From: Chitinophagaceae bacterium UBA4412 | GTDB lineage: Bacteria > Bacteroidota > Bacteroidia > Chitinophagales > Chitinophagaceae | DNA: 13,489 bases | Direction of reading: 5' to 3' | Assembly: GCA_002400445.1 (NCBI GenBank) | Contig: DGQO01000230.1 | Coordinates: forward strand, 2,183 to 15,671 | In this document: positions 1 through 6,901 of the stretch, in pieces | Layout: every line of letters begins with the position of its first letter | Position numbering within the stretch: the stretch's first letter is position 1 | Position numbers and translations under genes: made by a program | Notes under the pieces: model-generated | Seen by the model: the letters and a program-made list of their open reading frames with translations, nothing else | Told to the model about the DNA's origin: nothing | Databases searched by the model: none

Positions 1-1005
1 TATGGCCCGCTAAGTGCCGGTGCCACTTCAGTAATGTTTGAAGGCATACCCACTTATCCGGATGCCGGCCGTTTCTGGGATATTGTGCAGCGGCACAAAG
101 TAAATTGCCTGTACACTGCACCCACAGCCATTCGCAGCCTTATGGCCTTTGGTACGGAACCGCTAAAAGGAAAAGATATTTCATCTCTTAAAATATTGGG
201 TACCGTGGGTGAGCCCATTAATGAAGAAGCCTGGCATTGGTATGATGAGCATGTGGGTAAGCGCCAATGTCCCATAGTAGATACCTGGTGGCAAACAGAA
301 ACTGCAGGCACCCTCATTAGCAATATTGCTGGTATAACCGCAGCCCGGCCCGGCTGGGCTACGCTACCCCTGCCCGGCGTACAACCATTACTGGTAGATG
401 AGAATGGCATAGAAGTAACCGAGCCTGGCGAAGATGGTTTGTTTAAAGGAAATCTTTGCATCAAGGCGCCCTGGCCCGGAATCCTGCGTACAACCTGGGG
501 CGATCATGAGCGCTGCCGCACCAATTATTTTGCCGCTTATCCTGGTCTTTACTTTACGGGAGATGGAGCGCTGCGGGATGCAGAAGGCAACTACCGCATC
601 ACCGGGCGTGTAGATGATGTGCTCAACATAAGTGGCCACCGCATTGGCACCGCCGAAGTGGAAAACGCCATCAATATGCATAGTGGCGTTGTAGAAAGCG
701 CTGTGGTAGGTTACAACCACGAAGTAAAAGGACAGGGCATTTATGCATATATCATTTACAATGGGCACCACAACGAAGAAGATCTTACCCGGCTAGACAT
801 CAGCCTCACCGTGAGTAAAATTATCGGTCCCATTGCAAAGCCGGATAAAATACAATTTGTACATGGCCTTCCTAAAACCCGCAGCGGTAAAATAATGCGC
901 CGCATCCTACGCAAAATTGCAGAAGGCGACCTCAACAATTTGGGCGATACCTCTACACTTCTTGATCCTGCGGTGGTAGAGCAGATCAGCCAGGGGCGAA
1001 TGTGA
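1..1005 (+). CDS. acs: Acetyl-CoA synthetase (AMP-forming), C-terminal part, cut by window start
   Basis: This is the C-terminal 334 residues of an AMP-forming acetyl-CoA synthetase. The enzyme activates acetate to acetyl-AMP and then acetyl-CoA in the cytoplasm. The frame is open from base 1 and starts inside the conserved YGPL..GA..VMFEG stretch, so the first internal ATG (34) is not the start. Visible adenylate-forming motifs, numbered from the first codon of the window, are WWQTET (96-101), TGDGA (186-190) and GRVDDVLNISGHR (202-214). The C-terminal PKTRSGKIMRR carries the catalytic lysine (about 297), which in other species is the target of protein acetyltransferases. Family members are about 640-660 residues, so roughly half is missing off the left edge. 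One small oddity is TETAG where the E. coli/Salmonella enzyme reads TETGG. Very sure of the family; a related short-chain acyl-CoA synthetase cannot be fully excluded without the N-terminal half. Confidence 0.95.
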   Translation, partial: YGPLSAGATSVMFEGIPTYPDAGRFWDIVQRHKVNCLYTAPTAIRSLMAFGTEPLKGKDISSLKILGTVGEPINEEAWHWYDEHVGKRQCPIVDTWWQTETAGTLISNIAGITAARPGWATLPLPGVQPLLVDENGIEVTEPGEDGLFKGNLCIKAPWPGILRTTWGDHERCRTNYFAAYPGLYFTGDGALRDAEGNYRITGRVDDVLNISGHRIGTAEVENAINMHSGVVESAVVGYNHEVKGQGIYAYIIYNGHHNEEDLTRLDISLTVSKIIGPIAKPDKIQFVHGLPKTRSGKIMRRILRKIAEGDLNNLGDTSTLLDPAVVEQISQGRM

Positions 1006-1145
1006 GTGGATGAAGAGATTGATGTTTGGAGTAAGGGTTTTGAATCTATGCGGTTTGCTATCCCGAAAATTGAAAATCAAACCCTGGTTTGGCCTGGGTG
1101 TTTATTGGCCTGCACTTCACCTAAGGATGTTATAAACTGATCCTC

Positions 1146-1153
1146 TATCTTAG
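1146..1153 (+). promoter_or_regulatory. Possible Bacteroidota -7 box before the ABC exporter gene
   Basis: TATCTTAG resembles the Bacteroidota -7 consensus TAnnTTTG with two mismatches. It ends only four bases before the ATG at 1158, so a transcript from it would be leaderless or nearly so. No good TTTG -33 element is visible 17-23 bases upstream, which weakens the call. Confidence 0.3.
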
Positions 1154-1157
1154 CTGA

Positions 1158-2912
1158 ATGCATTTACTATGGAAATATTTGCGTCCGCAAAAGAAAACGA
1201 TTTTCTTAGCACTATTCTTTTCTGCTATCAGCCAGGTACTATCGATGATCGATCCGATTATATTCGGTAAAATTATTGATGAGTATGGAAGTCCCGCTCC
1301 CGGGCTGCAGGAAAAGGAATTGATCAGGGGTGTGCTCACCTGGTTACTCATCGCCATTGGCATTGCATTGCTGGCAAGGCTGGCCAAGGCTGTACAGGAT
1401 TATTTTACTGGCCTCTCCGTACAGAAATTAGGCTTACAGGTTTTTAATGATGGCCTCAAACAAACGCTGCGTTTATCTTTCCAGGAATTTGAAGAGCAAC
1501 GTAGTGGTGAAACACTTTCTATTTTACAAAAAGTACGTACAGATATCCAACGCTTCATGCAATCATTCGTGAGCGTCTTGTTCAGTTCACTAGTAGGCAT
1601 TTGCTTTTTACTATGGTATGCCGTTACTAAGAACTGGATGCTCATACCAGTCTTTTTAATAGGCGTACTTTTTCTTGGAGGGCTCACCGGGATGCTTAGC
1701 CGGAAAATAAAAACAATTCAACGATCCATTAACAGGGAAACAAATGTGCAGGCCGGTTTGATAACAGAATCACTGCGAAACATTGAACTCGTAAAAAGTC
1801 TTGGATTAACTTTTCCTGAAGTAAGAAGACTGAAAGAGAGAACTAAAAATATTTTTGACCTGGAACTTTTTAAAGTGCGCCAGGTGGCCCGTCTGTCTTT
1901 TATGCAGGGCACAATGATGAACCTGCTGAAGCAATCTATTTTATTCATTTTGCTTTGGTTGATTTTTAGAAATGTATTAAGCACGGGTGAGCTGATTACG
2001 ATGCAATTTATTTCCACCGCCATTTTTGCGCCGCTCCAGGATCTCGGTAATATTATCCTGCTGTATAGAGAAACATCCTCCTCGCTGCAGAACTTTGATG
2101 AACTGATGCAAAAGCCAGTAGAGCAAAAACCTAAAGATGCGGTTACAGTAGGTGCATTACAACGGCTCGAGTTTGAGCATGTAATCTTCAGGCATAAAAC
2201 AGCCATTGAAAATTCTATTGATGATTTATCGTTTGCCGTAAACAAAGGCGAAACAATTGCTTTTGTGGGGCCTTCCGGCTCCGGCAAGTCTACCCTGGTA
2301 AAATTATTGGTAGGCTTGTATCAACCCACAGAGGGGAGCATTCTTTTTAATGATACCCGGTCTACTGCTATTCACTATAATGCCTTTAGAAGAGCGCTTG
2401 GATTTGTTACCCAGGATACCCAACTTTTTGCAGGTACCGTAAAAGAGAATTTATTATTTGTGCAACCTGCGGCCACGGATGAGGAAATAGCCAAAGCATT
2501 ACATGAAGCCGCTTTTACCAAAGTACTTGAGCGCACGGGTAAAGGCATTAATACCGTGCTGGGAGAAGGCGGTATGAAACTTTCGGGAGGTGAGCGACAG
2601 CGTTTATCAATCGCTCGTGCGCTCATTAGAAATCCGCAGTTACTTATTTTTGATGAAGCCACTTCTGCCCTGGACTCCATCACAGAAGAATCCATTACAG
2701 AAACCATCCGGGAAATTTCGGCCAGCCGGGAACGCATTACCATTCTTATTGCCCACAGGCTTTCTACAATCATGTATGCAGATTGCATCTTTGTATTGGA
2801 GCAGGGTAAAATAGTAGAACAGGGAACACATGAGAAACTGGTGAACGACAGGGGCCTTTATTATGCCATGTGGCGGCAGCAGGCTGGTGAGAGAAAATTG
2901 GTATCTGCATAA
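1158..2912 (+). CDS. ABC exporter half-transporter (membrane domain fused to ATPase)
   Basis: This is a 584-residue type IV ABC exporter subunit of the MsbA/multidrug type, expected to work as a homodimer in the inner membrane. The N-terminal part (about 1-320) has around six hydrophobic helices, including roughly 15-35, 60-78, 136-156, 160-180 and 255-300. The nucleotide-binding domain follows with Walker A GPSGSGKST (371-379), Q-loop Q419, signature LSGGE (475-479), Walker B LLIFDE with catalytic E500, and H-loop H533 in IAHRLST. All catalytic residues are present and the length is normal for the family. The substrate cannot be read from sequence; lipids, peptides, drugs or envelope glycans are all possible. 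It stands 152 bases after acs and 118 bases before the deacetylase gene, so it may be its own unit. No Shine-Dalgarno is visible, as is usual in Bacteroidota. It could be annotated msbA, but nothing here proves lipid A export. Confidence 0.93.
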   Translation: MHLLWKYLRPQKKTIFLALFFSAISQVLSMIDPIIFGKIIDEYGSPAPGLQEKELIRGVLTWLLIAIGIALLARLAKAVQDYFTGLSVQKLGLQVFNDGLKQTLRLSFQEFEEQRSGETLSILQKVRTDIQRFMQSFVSVLFSSLVGICFLLWYAVTKNWMLIPVFLIGVLFLGGLTGMLSRKIKTIQRSINRETNVQAGLITESLRNIELVKSLGLTFPEVRRLKERTKNIFDLELFKVRQVARLSFMQGTMMNLLKQSILFILLWLIFRNVLSTGELITMQFISTAIFAPLQDLGNIILLYRETSSSLQNFDELMQKPVEQKPKDAVTVGALQRLEFEHVIFRHKTAIENSIDDLSFAVNKGETIAFVGPSGSGKSTLVKLLVGLYQPTEGSILFNDTRSTAIHYNAFRRALGFVTQDTQLFAGTVKENLLFVQPAATDEEIAKALHEAAFTKVLERTGKGINTVLGEGGMKLSGGERQRLSIARALIRNPQLLIFDEATSALDSITEESITETIREISASRERITILIAHRLSTIMYADCIFVLEQGKIVEQGTHEKLVNDRGLYYAMWRQQAGERKLVSA

Positions 2913-2952
2913 TGGCAGTATTTATCCCTAATCTGTTAAGCATGCTGCGAGC

Positions 2953-2981
2953 TTGTGTAGATTGAAGGCTCAATATCTTAA
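2953..2981 (+). promoter_or_regulatory. Possible Bacteroidota promoter for the deacetylase/formyltransferase pair
   Basis: A TTG element at 2953-2955 is followed after 18 bases by TATCTTAA at 2974-2981. This approximates the Bacteroidota arrangement of a -33 TTTG and a -7 TAnnTTTG. Transcription would start near 2988 and leave an A-rich leader of about 40 bases before the ATG at 3031. The call rests on pattern reading only. Confidence 0.35.
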
Positions 2982-3030
2982 CTTCGGATGTTTACGGTAC
3001 GTTGATCTTTTTTGAAGAAATAAAAATTGT

Positions 3031-4014
3031 ATGCCGCAGGGTAGTTTTGTAATATCGCTCGACTTTGAGTTGTTTTGGGGAGTGAGAGACAGTCGTAAAA
3101 TTGACGTTTACGGTGCGCAGTTGCTTGCCGTTCACCGGGTGATTCCAAAACTTTTGCAGCTTTTCCGGTCGTATGAAATCAAAGCCACATTTTCCACAGT
3201 TGGTTTTCTTTTTTTTGAAACAAAGGCGGAATTGCTTTCCCACTTGCCTCCCAGGATTCCGCAGTATGAGAATCCTCTTTACTCACCTTATGTTGGTCAT
3301 TTTGATTTGGTAGGAGAAGATTTCCAGGCAGATGAATATCATTTTGCGCCGCGGATTATAGATGCTATCCGGCAGTATCCTGAACAAGAAATTGGGTCAC
3401 ATACCTTTTCTCACTATTATTGTTTAGAGCCAGGCCAAACCATCGAAGATTTTGATGCAGATATGGAGATGGCCGTAGCTGTGGCCGCCGAAAAAAACAT
3501 ACAGCTTACTTCGCTCGTGTTTCCCAGGAACCAGTTTAATGATACTTACCTCGAAGTGTGTAATCGCCATGGCATCATTTGCTATCGCGGCAACAAATAT
3601 TCCTGGATCTACCAGGGAAAAAGGGAAGGCACAGAAAATCGGACGCAGCGGGCTATGCGCTTAGCAGATGCTTATATTAATATCTCTGGGCACAATTGCT
3701 ACAGCAGGGCTAGTTTGAAATCCAAATTACCCATCGACATACCTGCCAGCAGATTTCTCCGGCCTTATGATCGTAAACTTAAATTGCTGGAGCGCCTGAG
3801 GTTGCATCGCATTAAAACAGGCATGACACATGCTGCCAGGAATAGCCTGGTCTATCATCTTTGGTGGCATCCGCATAACTTTGGCGCAAACCAGGAAGAG
3901 AATTTTGCCTTCCTGGAAAAAATCCTGAAACACTACATCATGCTCAATAAGAAATACAACTTTGAAAGCATCAGCATGTCGCAGTTGGCCAACGAAATTA
4001 TCAATGACAACTAA
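3031..4014 (+). CDS. Polysaccharide deacetylase family protein (NodB fold), cytoplasmic
   Basis: This 327-residue protein belongs to the NodB-type polysaccharide deacetylases (carbohydrate esterase 4-like), which remove N- or O-acetyl groups from sugars with a metal ion. The first strand ISLDFE places the candidate catalytic aspartate at D11. The metal-binding HxxxH motif is GSHTFSH (H124, H128), and VFPRNQF (R166) matches the third motif. WWHPHNF (H280, H282) probably supplies the closing histidine. The catalytic fold starts directly at the N-terminus with no signal peptide or membrane segment. The substrate is therefore probably cytoplasmic, such as a nucleotide sugar or lipid-linked sugar, rather than finished wall polymer. 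The next gene starts inside this one (11-base overlap), implying translational coupling with the formyltransferase. The substrate is not known; the family call is firm. Confidence 0.87.
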   Translation: MPQGSFVISLDFELFWGVRDSRKIDVYGAQLLAVHRVIPKLLQLFRSYEIKATFSTVGFLFFETKAELLSHLPPRIPQYENPLYSPYVGHFDLVGEDFQADEYHFAPRIIDAIRQYPEQEIGSHTFSHYYCLEPGQTIEDFDADMEMAVAVAAEKNIQLTSLVFPRNQFNDTYLEVCNRHGIICYRGNKYSWIYQGKREGTENRTQRAMRLADAYINISGHNCYSRASLKSKLPIDIPASRFLRPYDRKLKLLERLRLHRIKTGMTHAARNSLVYHLWWHPHNFGANQEENFAFLEKILKHYIMLNKKYNFESISMSQLANEIINDN

Positions 4015-4777
4015 AAAAATTCTTTTACTGGGCGGGCATGATGAGGCGACCCGAATCGTATTTAATGCGCTGCAAAAGGAGTTTGGTGTGCATGCAGCCA
4101 TCATCGAAAATAAGGAGCCCCTCAGCATATTTTTGAAAAGAAGAATCAGGAGGCTTGGCATGATCACCGTGATGGGGCAAGTTGCTTTTCAATTTTTAGT
4201 GGCAAAGCCGCTGGCTTTTTTTACCCGAAAAAGAAAGGCACAGATCATAATGGATTATCAACTTGATACCAGTGATTTTCCTGCGGATAAAATGCACAAG
4301 GTTGAATCTGTAAATGCACCGGGTACTATTCAGTTGATCCAGGAAATTAATCCCGATTTGATTATTGTAAACGGTACAAGGATTATTTCCAAAAAAGTGT
4401 TGCAATGTGTGGATTGCAGATTCATCAATACACATGCAGGTATTACACCCCTGTATCGTGGTGTGCATGGCAGCTATTGGGCGCTTGTGCACAATGACAT
4501 TGAGCATTGTGGCGTTACCGTTCACTTCGTAGATGAAGGTATAGACACCGGCAATATTATACAGCAGGAACTGGTGCAGCCCACCCCGAAGGATAATTTT
4601 TCTACCTACCCCTTATTGCAACTGGGCACTGGAATTCCATTATTGCTTACGGCTGTTACAAATTATTTTGCAGGCAATATCAGGATTTTGAAAGAAGAAG
4701 CAGGCGAGAGTAAGTTGTATTACCATCCCACCATCTGGCAATATTTCTATTACTTGTTATCCCGTAAAGTAAAGTAG
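4004..4777 (+). CDS. Formyltransferase-fold enzyme, probable amino-sugar N-formyltransferase
   Basis: This 257-residue protein has the methionyl-tRNA/GART-type formyltransferase fold, whose members move a formyl group from 10-formyl-tetrahydrofolate to an amine. The catalytic triad pattern is present: N142 and H144 in NTHAGITPLYRG, and D181 in DEGIDTGNI. The usual SLLP loop after the histidine is replaced by GITP, and the C-terminus (YYHPTIWQY) resembles that of sugar formyltransferases. It is shorter than Fmt (about 310 residues) and lacks its tRNA-binding C-terminal domain, so initiator-tRNA formylation is unlikely. An in-frame start at 3962 exists, but MTTKKILLLGG at 4004 begins the fold cleanly. 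It also overlaps the deacetylase stop in a typical coupled arrangement, so 4004 is chosen. The overlap suggests that it acts on the amine exposed by the deacetylase; this is inference. A PurN-like role is less likely given the context. Confidence 0.82.
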   Translation: MTTKKILLLGGHDEATRIVFNALQKEFGVHAAIIENKEPLSIFLKRRIRRLGMITVMGQVAFQFLVAKPLAFFTRKRKAQIIMDYQLDTSDFPADKMHKVESVNAPGTIQLIQEINPDLIIVNGTRIISKKVLQCVDCRFINTHAGITPLYRGVHGSYWALVHNDIEHCGVTVHFVDEGIDTGNIIQQELVQPTPKDNFSTYPLLQLGTGIPLLLTAVTNYFAGNIRILKEEAGESKLYYHPTIWQYFYYLLSRKVK

Positions 4778-4863
4778 TTGTATAAGGGTAGAATATTGAT
4801 CACTTGACAAAAGCGGTCTTGTTTTTGTTTTCACTCCATTAATTTGAAACTTAAAAATTGTTT

Positions 4864-5280
4864 ATGCCTACTATACCCATCCGTATCCAGGCCAATGTGT
4901 CAGCAGATAAGCAGAAAGCCTGGGAATATTATAATGAGCCAGCACATATTTGTAATTGGAATTTTGCGTCTCCAGACTGGCAATGCCCATCTGCAAGCAA
5001 CGATTTGAGAGTGGGCGGAAAATATACTGCCCGGATGGAAGCAAAAGATGGAAGTTTTGGATTTGATATGGAAGCGGAATACCTGGCCATTGATCAGGGT
5101 AATAGTTTCAAATATCTCCTTGCAGATGGCAGGCAGGTAGAAGTATATTTTGAACCCGCTGGCCAGGAAACCCTGGTTGTTGTTCAATTTGATGCTGAAG
5201 AAGAAAATGACATCGAGTTACAAAAAGCAGGCTGGCAGGCCATCCTGGATAACTTTAAAAAGTATACAAATTCAAATTAA
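4864..5280 (+). CDS. SRPBCC/AHSA1-like domain protein
   Basis: This is a 138-residue single-domain protein of the SRPBCC (START-like helix-grip) superfamily, AHSA1 type. The typical order is visible: an N-terminal strand (IPIRIQANVSA), then a helix with KAWEYYNEP. An NW.FASPDW segment follows, then GGKYTARMEAKDG and a final amphipathic helix GWQAILDNFKKY. Such proteins bind hydrophobic ligands or help chaperones; the role here is unknown. The frame can be extended to a TTG at 4858, but the ATG at 4864 is preferred. TTAATTTG at 4839-4846, one mismatch from TAnnTTTG, lies 17 bases upstream and could be its -7 box, though no well-spaced -33 element is seen. It sits 86 bases after the formyltransferase and 76 bases before the glycosylase gene, so operon membership is uncertain. 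Confidence 0.85.
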   Translation: MPTIPIRIQANVSADKQKAWEYYNEPAHICNWNFASPDWQCPSASNDLRVGGKYTARMEAKDGSFGFDMEAEYLAIDQGNSFKYLLADGRQVEVYFEPAGQETLVVVQFDAEEENDIELQKAGWQAILDNFKKYTNSN

Positions 5281-5356
5281 CAGATCACTTCATCTTTCCT
5301 GAAACTTCTTCGCATCCTTTTTGCTAACGGATAACTGTAGATAGCATAAGTTTTAT

Positions 5357-6058
5357 ATGGGTAAAAAATTTGGCAATAAGGTCATTGAATTCAACAAGGG
5401 ACTAATTTATACTGGCAGTCTCCCTCCTGGCTTCCAGGTGTTGAATCCCTACCTGGATAATCCGGAAACGATAAAGGTGATGCGGGAGTTTTACAAAAAG
5501 TATTATGCTGATGAAAATCGCCGGAAATTTATTATCGGCATTAATCCAAGCCGGCATGGTGCCGGTATCACGGGGGTACCTTTTACAGATACCAAGCGCC
5601 TGCACAGTATTTGTGGTATTGAAATGGTAACGGCTTACACCCATGAAGTGTCTTCCGTTTTCGTTTACGAAATGATTGAGCAGTTCGGCGGTGCAGAAAT
5701 GTTTTTCAACGATTTTTATATTAATTCACCTTTTCCGCTCGCTATCATACGCCAGGGAAAAAATGGCAAATGGGTAAATGCAAATTATTATGATGACCTG
5801 CAGTTGTATGAAAGTGTAAAACTTTTTATGATGGAATCGCTCAGGGAACATATCAGTCTTGGCCTGGATACAGATGAAGTGTATGTGCTGGGCAAGAAAA
5901 ACGCCCGCTTCATCGCTATGATGAATGAAGAGGCAAATCTTTTCAAAAGCATCATAGTGCTGGAACATCCAAGATTTATACAACAGTATAAATTCAAAGA
6001 CAAACAATTGTACATCGACAAATATTTGCAGGCTTTCAACCCGGGCGGGCAACTTTAA
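5357..6058 (+). CDS. SMUG-type uracil-DNA glycosylase family protein (DUF4918/SMUG2-like)
   Basis: This 233-residue protein resembles the single-strand-selective monofunctional uracil-DNA glycosylases (UDG superfamily family 3), in the bacterial SMUG2/DUF4918 branch. Motif 1 is GINPSRHGAG followed by ITGVPFTD (61-78), comparable to GMNPGPFGM and QTGVPFG of SMUG1, with N63 in the position of the activating asparagine. Motif 2 is HPRF (204-207), comparable to the HPS/HPR loop that enters the minor groove. An internal FYINSPFP segment (120-127) probably lines the base pocket. Family members excise uracil and some oxidised or deaminated bases to start base excision repair. The gene starts with ATG and no earlier in-frame start is evident. 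It heads a close run: the DUF488 gene follows after 10 bases and DUF2945 after another 4. Substrate range cannot be read from sequence. Confidence 0.85.
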   Translation: MGKKFGNKVIEFNKGLIYTGSLPPGFQVLNPYLDNPETIKVMREFYKKYYADENRRKFIIGINPSRHGAGITGVPFTDTKRLHSICGIEMVTAYTHEVSSVFVYEMIEQFGGAEMFFNDFYINSPFPLAIIRQGKNGKWVNANYYDDLQLYESVKLFMMESLREHISLGLDTDEVYVLGKKNARFIAMMNEEANLFKSIIVLEHPRFIQQYKFKDKQLYIDKYLQAFNPGGQL

Positions 6059-6068
6059 GTGTTACTAA

Positions 6069-6614
6069 ATGGCATCGCAGTTACAACATACTATTTATAC
6101 AATTGGGCATTCCACCCACAGCATGGAATTTTTTGTGGAGATGCTGCAATCTTTTAACATCAGCTTGCTCGCTGACGTACGCAGGTTTCCTGGTTCTAAG
6201 AAATATCCTCAATTCAGCCAGGAGAATTTGAAACGTATCCTTCCACAGCAAGGAATAAATTACCAGCACTTTGAAGAATTAGGCGGCCGGCGAAAAGTGC
6301 AAAAAGATTCTAAAAATACAACTTGGCGCAACGCATCATTTCAGGGTTATGCAGATTATATGGAAACCGGGCCCTTTATATCAGCCGCAGATGCGCTCGA
6401 GTTGGTGGCTGCAAAGCAGGCCACCGCCATCATGTGTTCCGAAGCAGTATGGTGGCGTTGTCATCGCTCAATGATCTCAGACTATTTAAAAGCAAAAGGA
6501 TGGGCTGTATGGCATATCATGGGGGTAAGTAAAGCACAGGAACATCCTTTTACAGCACCCGCTATTGTGCACGGCACTACGGTGAGCTATACAGAAGAAA
6601 ATCATTCAGCTTAA
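6069..6614 (+). CDS. DUF488 family protein
   Basis: This is a 181-residue DUF488 protein. Conserved family features are the N-terminal TIGHSTHS (11-18), DVRRFPGSKKYPQF (36-49) and the cysteine-rich block MCSEAVWWRCHR (122-133). C123, E125, C131, H132 and R133 in that block are likely active-site or metal-binding residues. The biochemical function of DUF488 is not established to my knowledge. The length fits the family and there is no signal peptide or membrane segment, so a cytoplasmic location is expected. It starts 10 bases after the glycosylase stop and ends 4 bases before the DUF2945 start, so all three are probably on one transcript. Neighbourhood hints at a DNA-damage or stress role, but this is inference. 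Confidence 0.9.
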   Translation: MASQLQHTIYTIGHSTHSMEFFVEMLQSFNISLLADVRRFPGSKKYPQFSQENLKRILPQQGINYQHFEELGGRRKVQKDSKNTTWRNASFQGYADYMETGPFISAADALELVAAKQATAIMCSEAVWWRCHRSMISDYLKAKGWAVWHIMGVSKAQEHPFTAPAIVHGTTVSYTEENHSA

Positions 6615-6618
6615 ATAA

Positions 6619-6840
6619 ATGAGCATATCAGACCAATTTAAAGTAGGAGATGAGGTGAGTTGGAATTCCGAAGCCGGGCATGTGAAAGGCACTATTATTA
6701 AAGTGCATACCCGGGATTTTGATTTTAAGGGCTATACCCACCATGCCAGTAAAGAAGAGCCGCAGTATGAAATTAAAAGCAGCAAAACCGATCATATTGC
6801 GGCACATAAAGGAAGCGCACTAAGTAAAGTGAAGCGTTAA
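6619..6840 (+). CDS. DUF2945 (HVA1/Tudor-like) small protein
   Basis: This small 73-residue protein matches the DUF2945 family (also called the hypervirulence-associated Tudor domain). The pattern is VGDEVSWNSEAGHVKGTI, followed by KVHTRDFDFKGYTHHAS, then PQYEIKSSKTDHIAAHKG. The whole protein is a single small beta-barrel-like domain with a basic tail (SKVKR). Its function is not established; the Tudor-like fold suggests binding of a peptide or nucleic acid. It starts 4 bases after the DUF488 stop, so it is very likely co-transcribed with DUF488 and the glycosylase. The stop codon lies inside a perfect GTTAAA-G-TTTAAC inverted repeat (6836-6848), which is too tight to fold as a hairpin. Confidence 0.9.
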   Translation: MSISDQFKVGDEVSWNSEAGHVKGTIIKVHTRDFDFKGYTHHASKEEPQYEIKSSKTDHIAAHKGSALSKVKR

Positions 6841-6901
6841 AGTTTAACTGTACACACAATATTCAGCATGGGGGATTGTTTAAATATTCTAAATTCATCT
6901 T

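Noticed and set aside
1010..1135. 41-codon ORF between acs and the ABC exporter
   Set aside because: The predicted peptide has no recognisable pattern, no start signal, and a composition expected from non-coding sequence.
3962..4003. Upstream in-frame start extending the formyltransferase by 14 residues
   Set aside because: The extension reads as a frame-shifted copy of deacetylase coding sequence; the ATG at 4004 starts directly with the conserved first strand.
4808..4831. Possible intrinsic terminator after the formyltransferase (ACAAAAGCGGTCTTGT followed by a T-rich run)
   Set aside because: The stem has only four terminal pairs with internal mismatches, so it is too weak to call.
6836..6848. 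GTTAAA-G-TTTAAC inverted repeat at the end of the DUF2945 gene
   Set aside because: A one-base spacer cannot form a hairpin loop, there is no T-tract, and an A/T-rich palindrome of this size can arise by chance.
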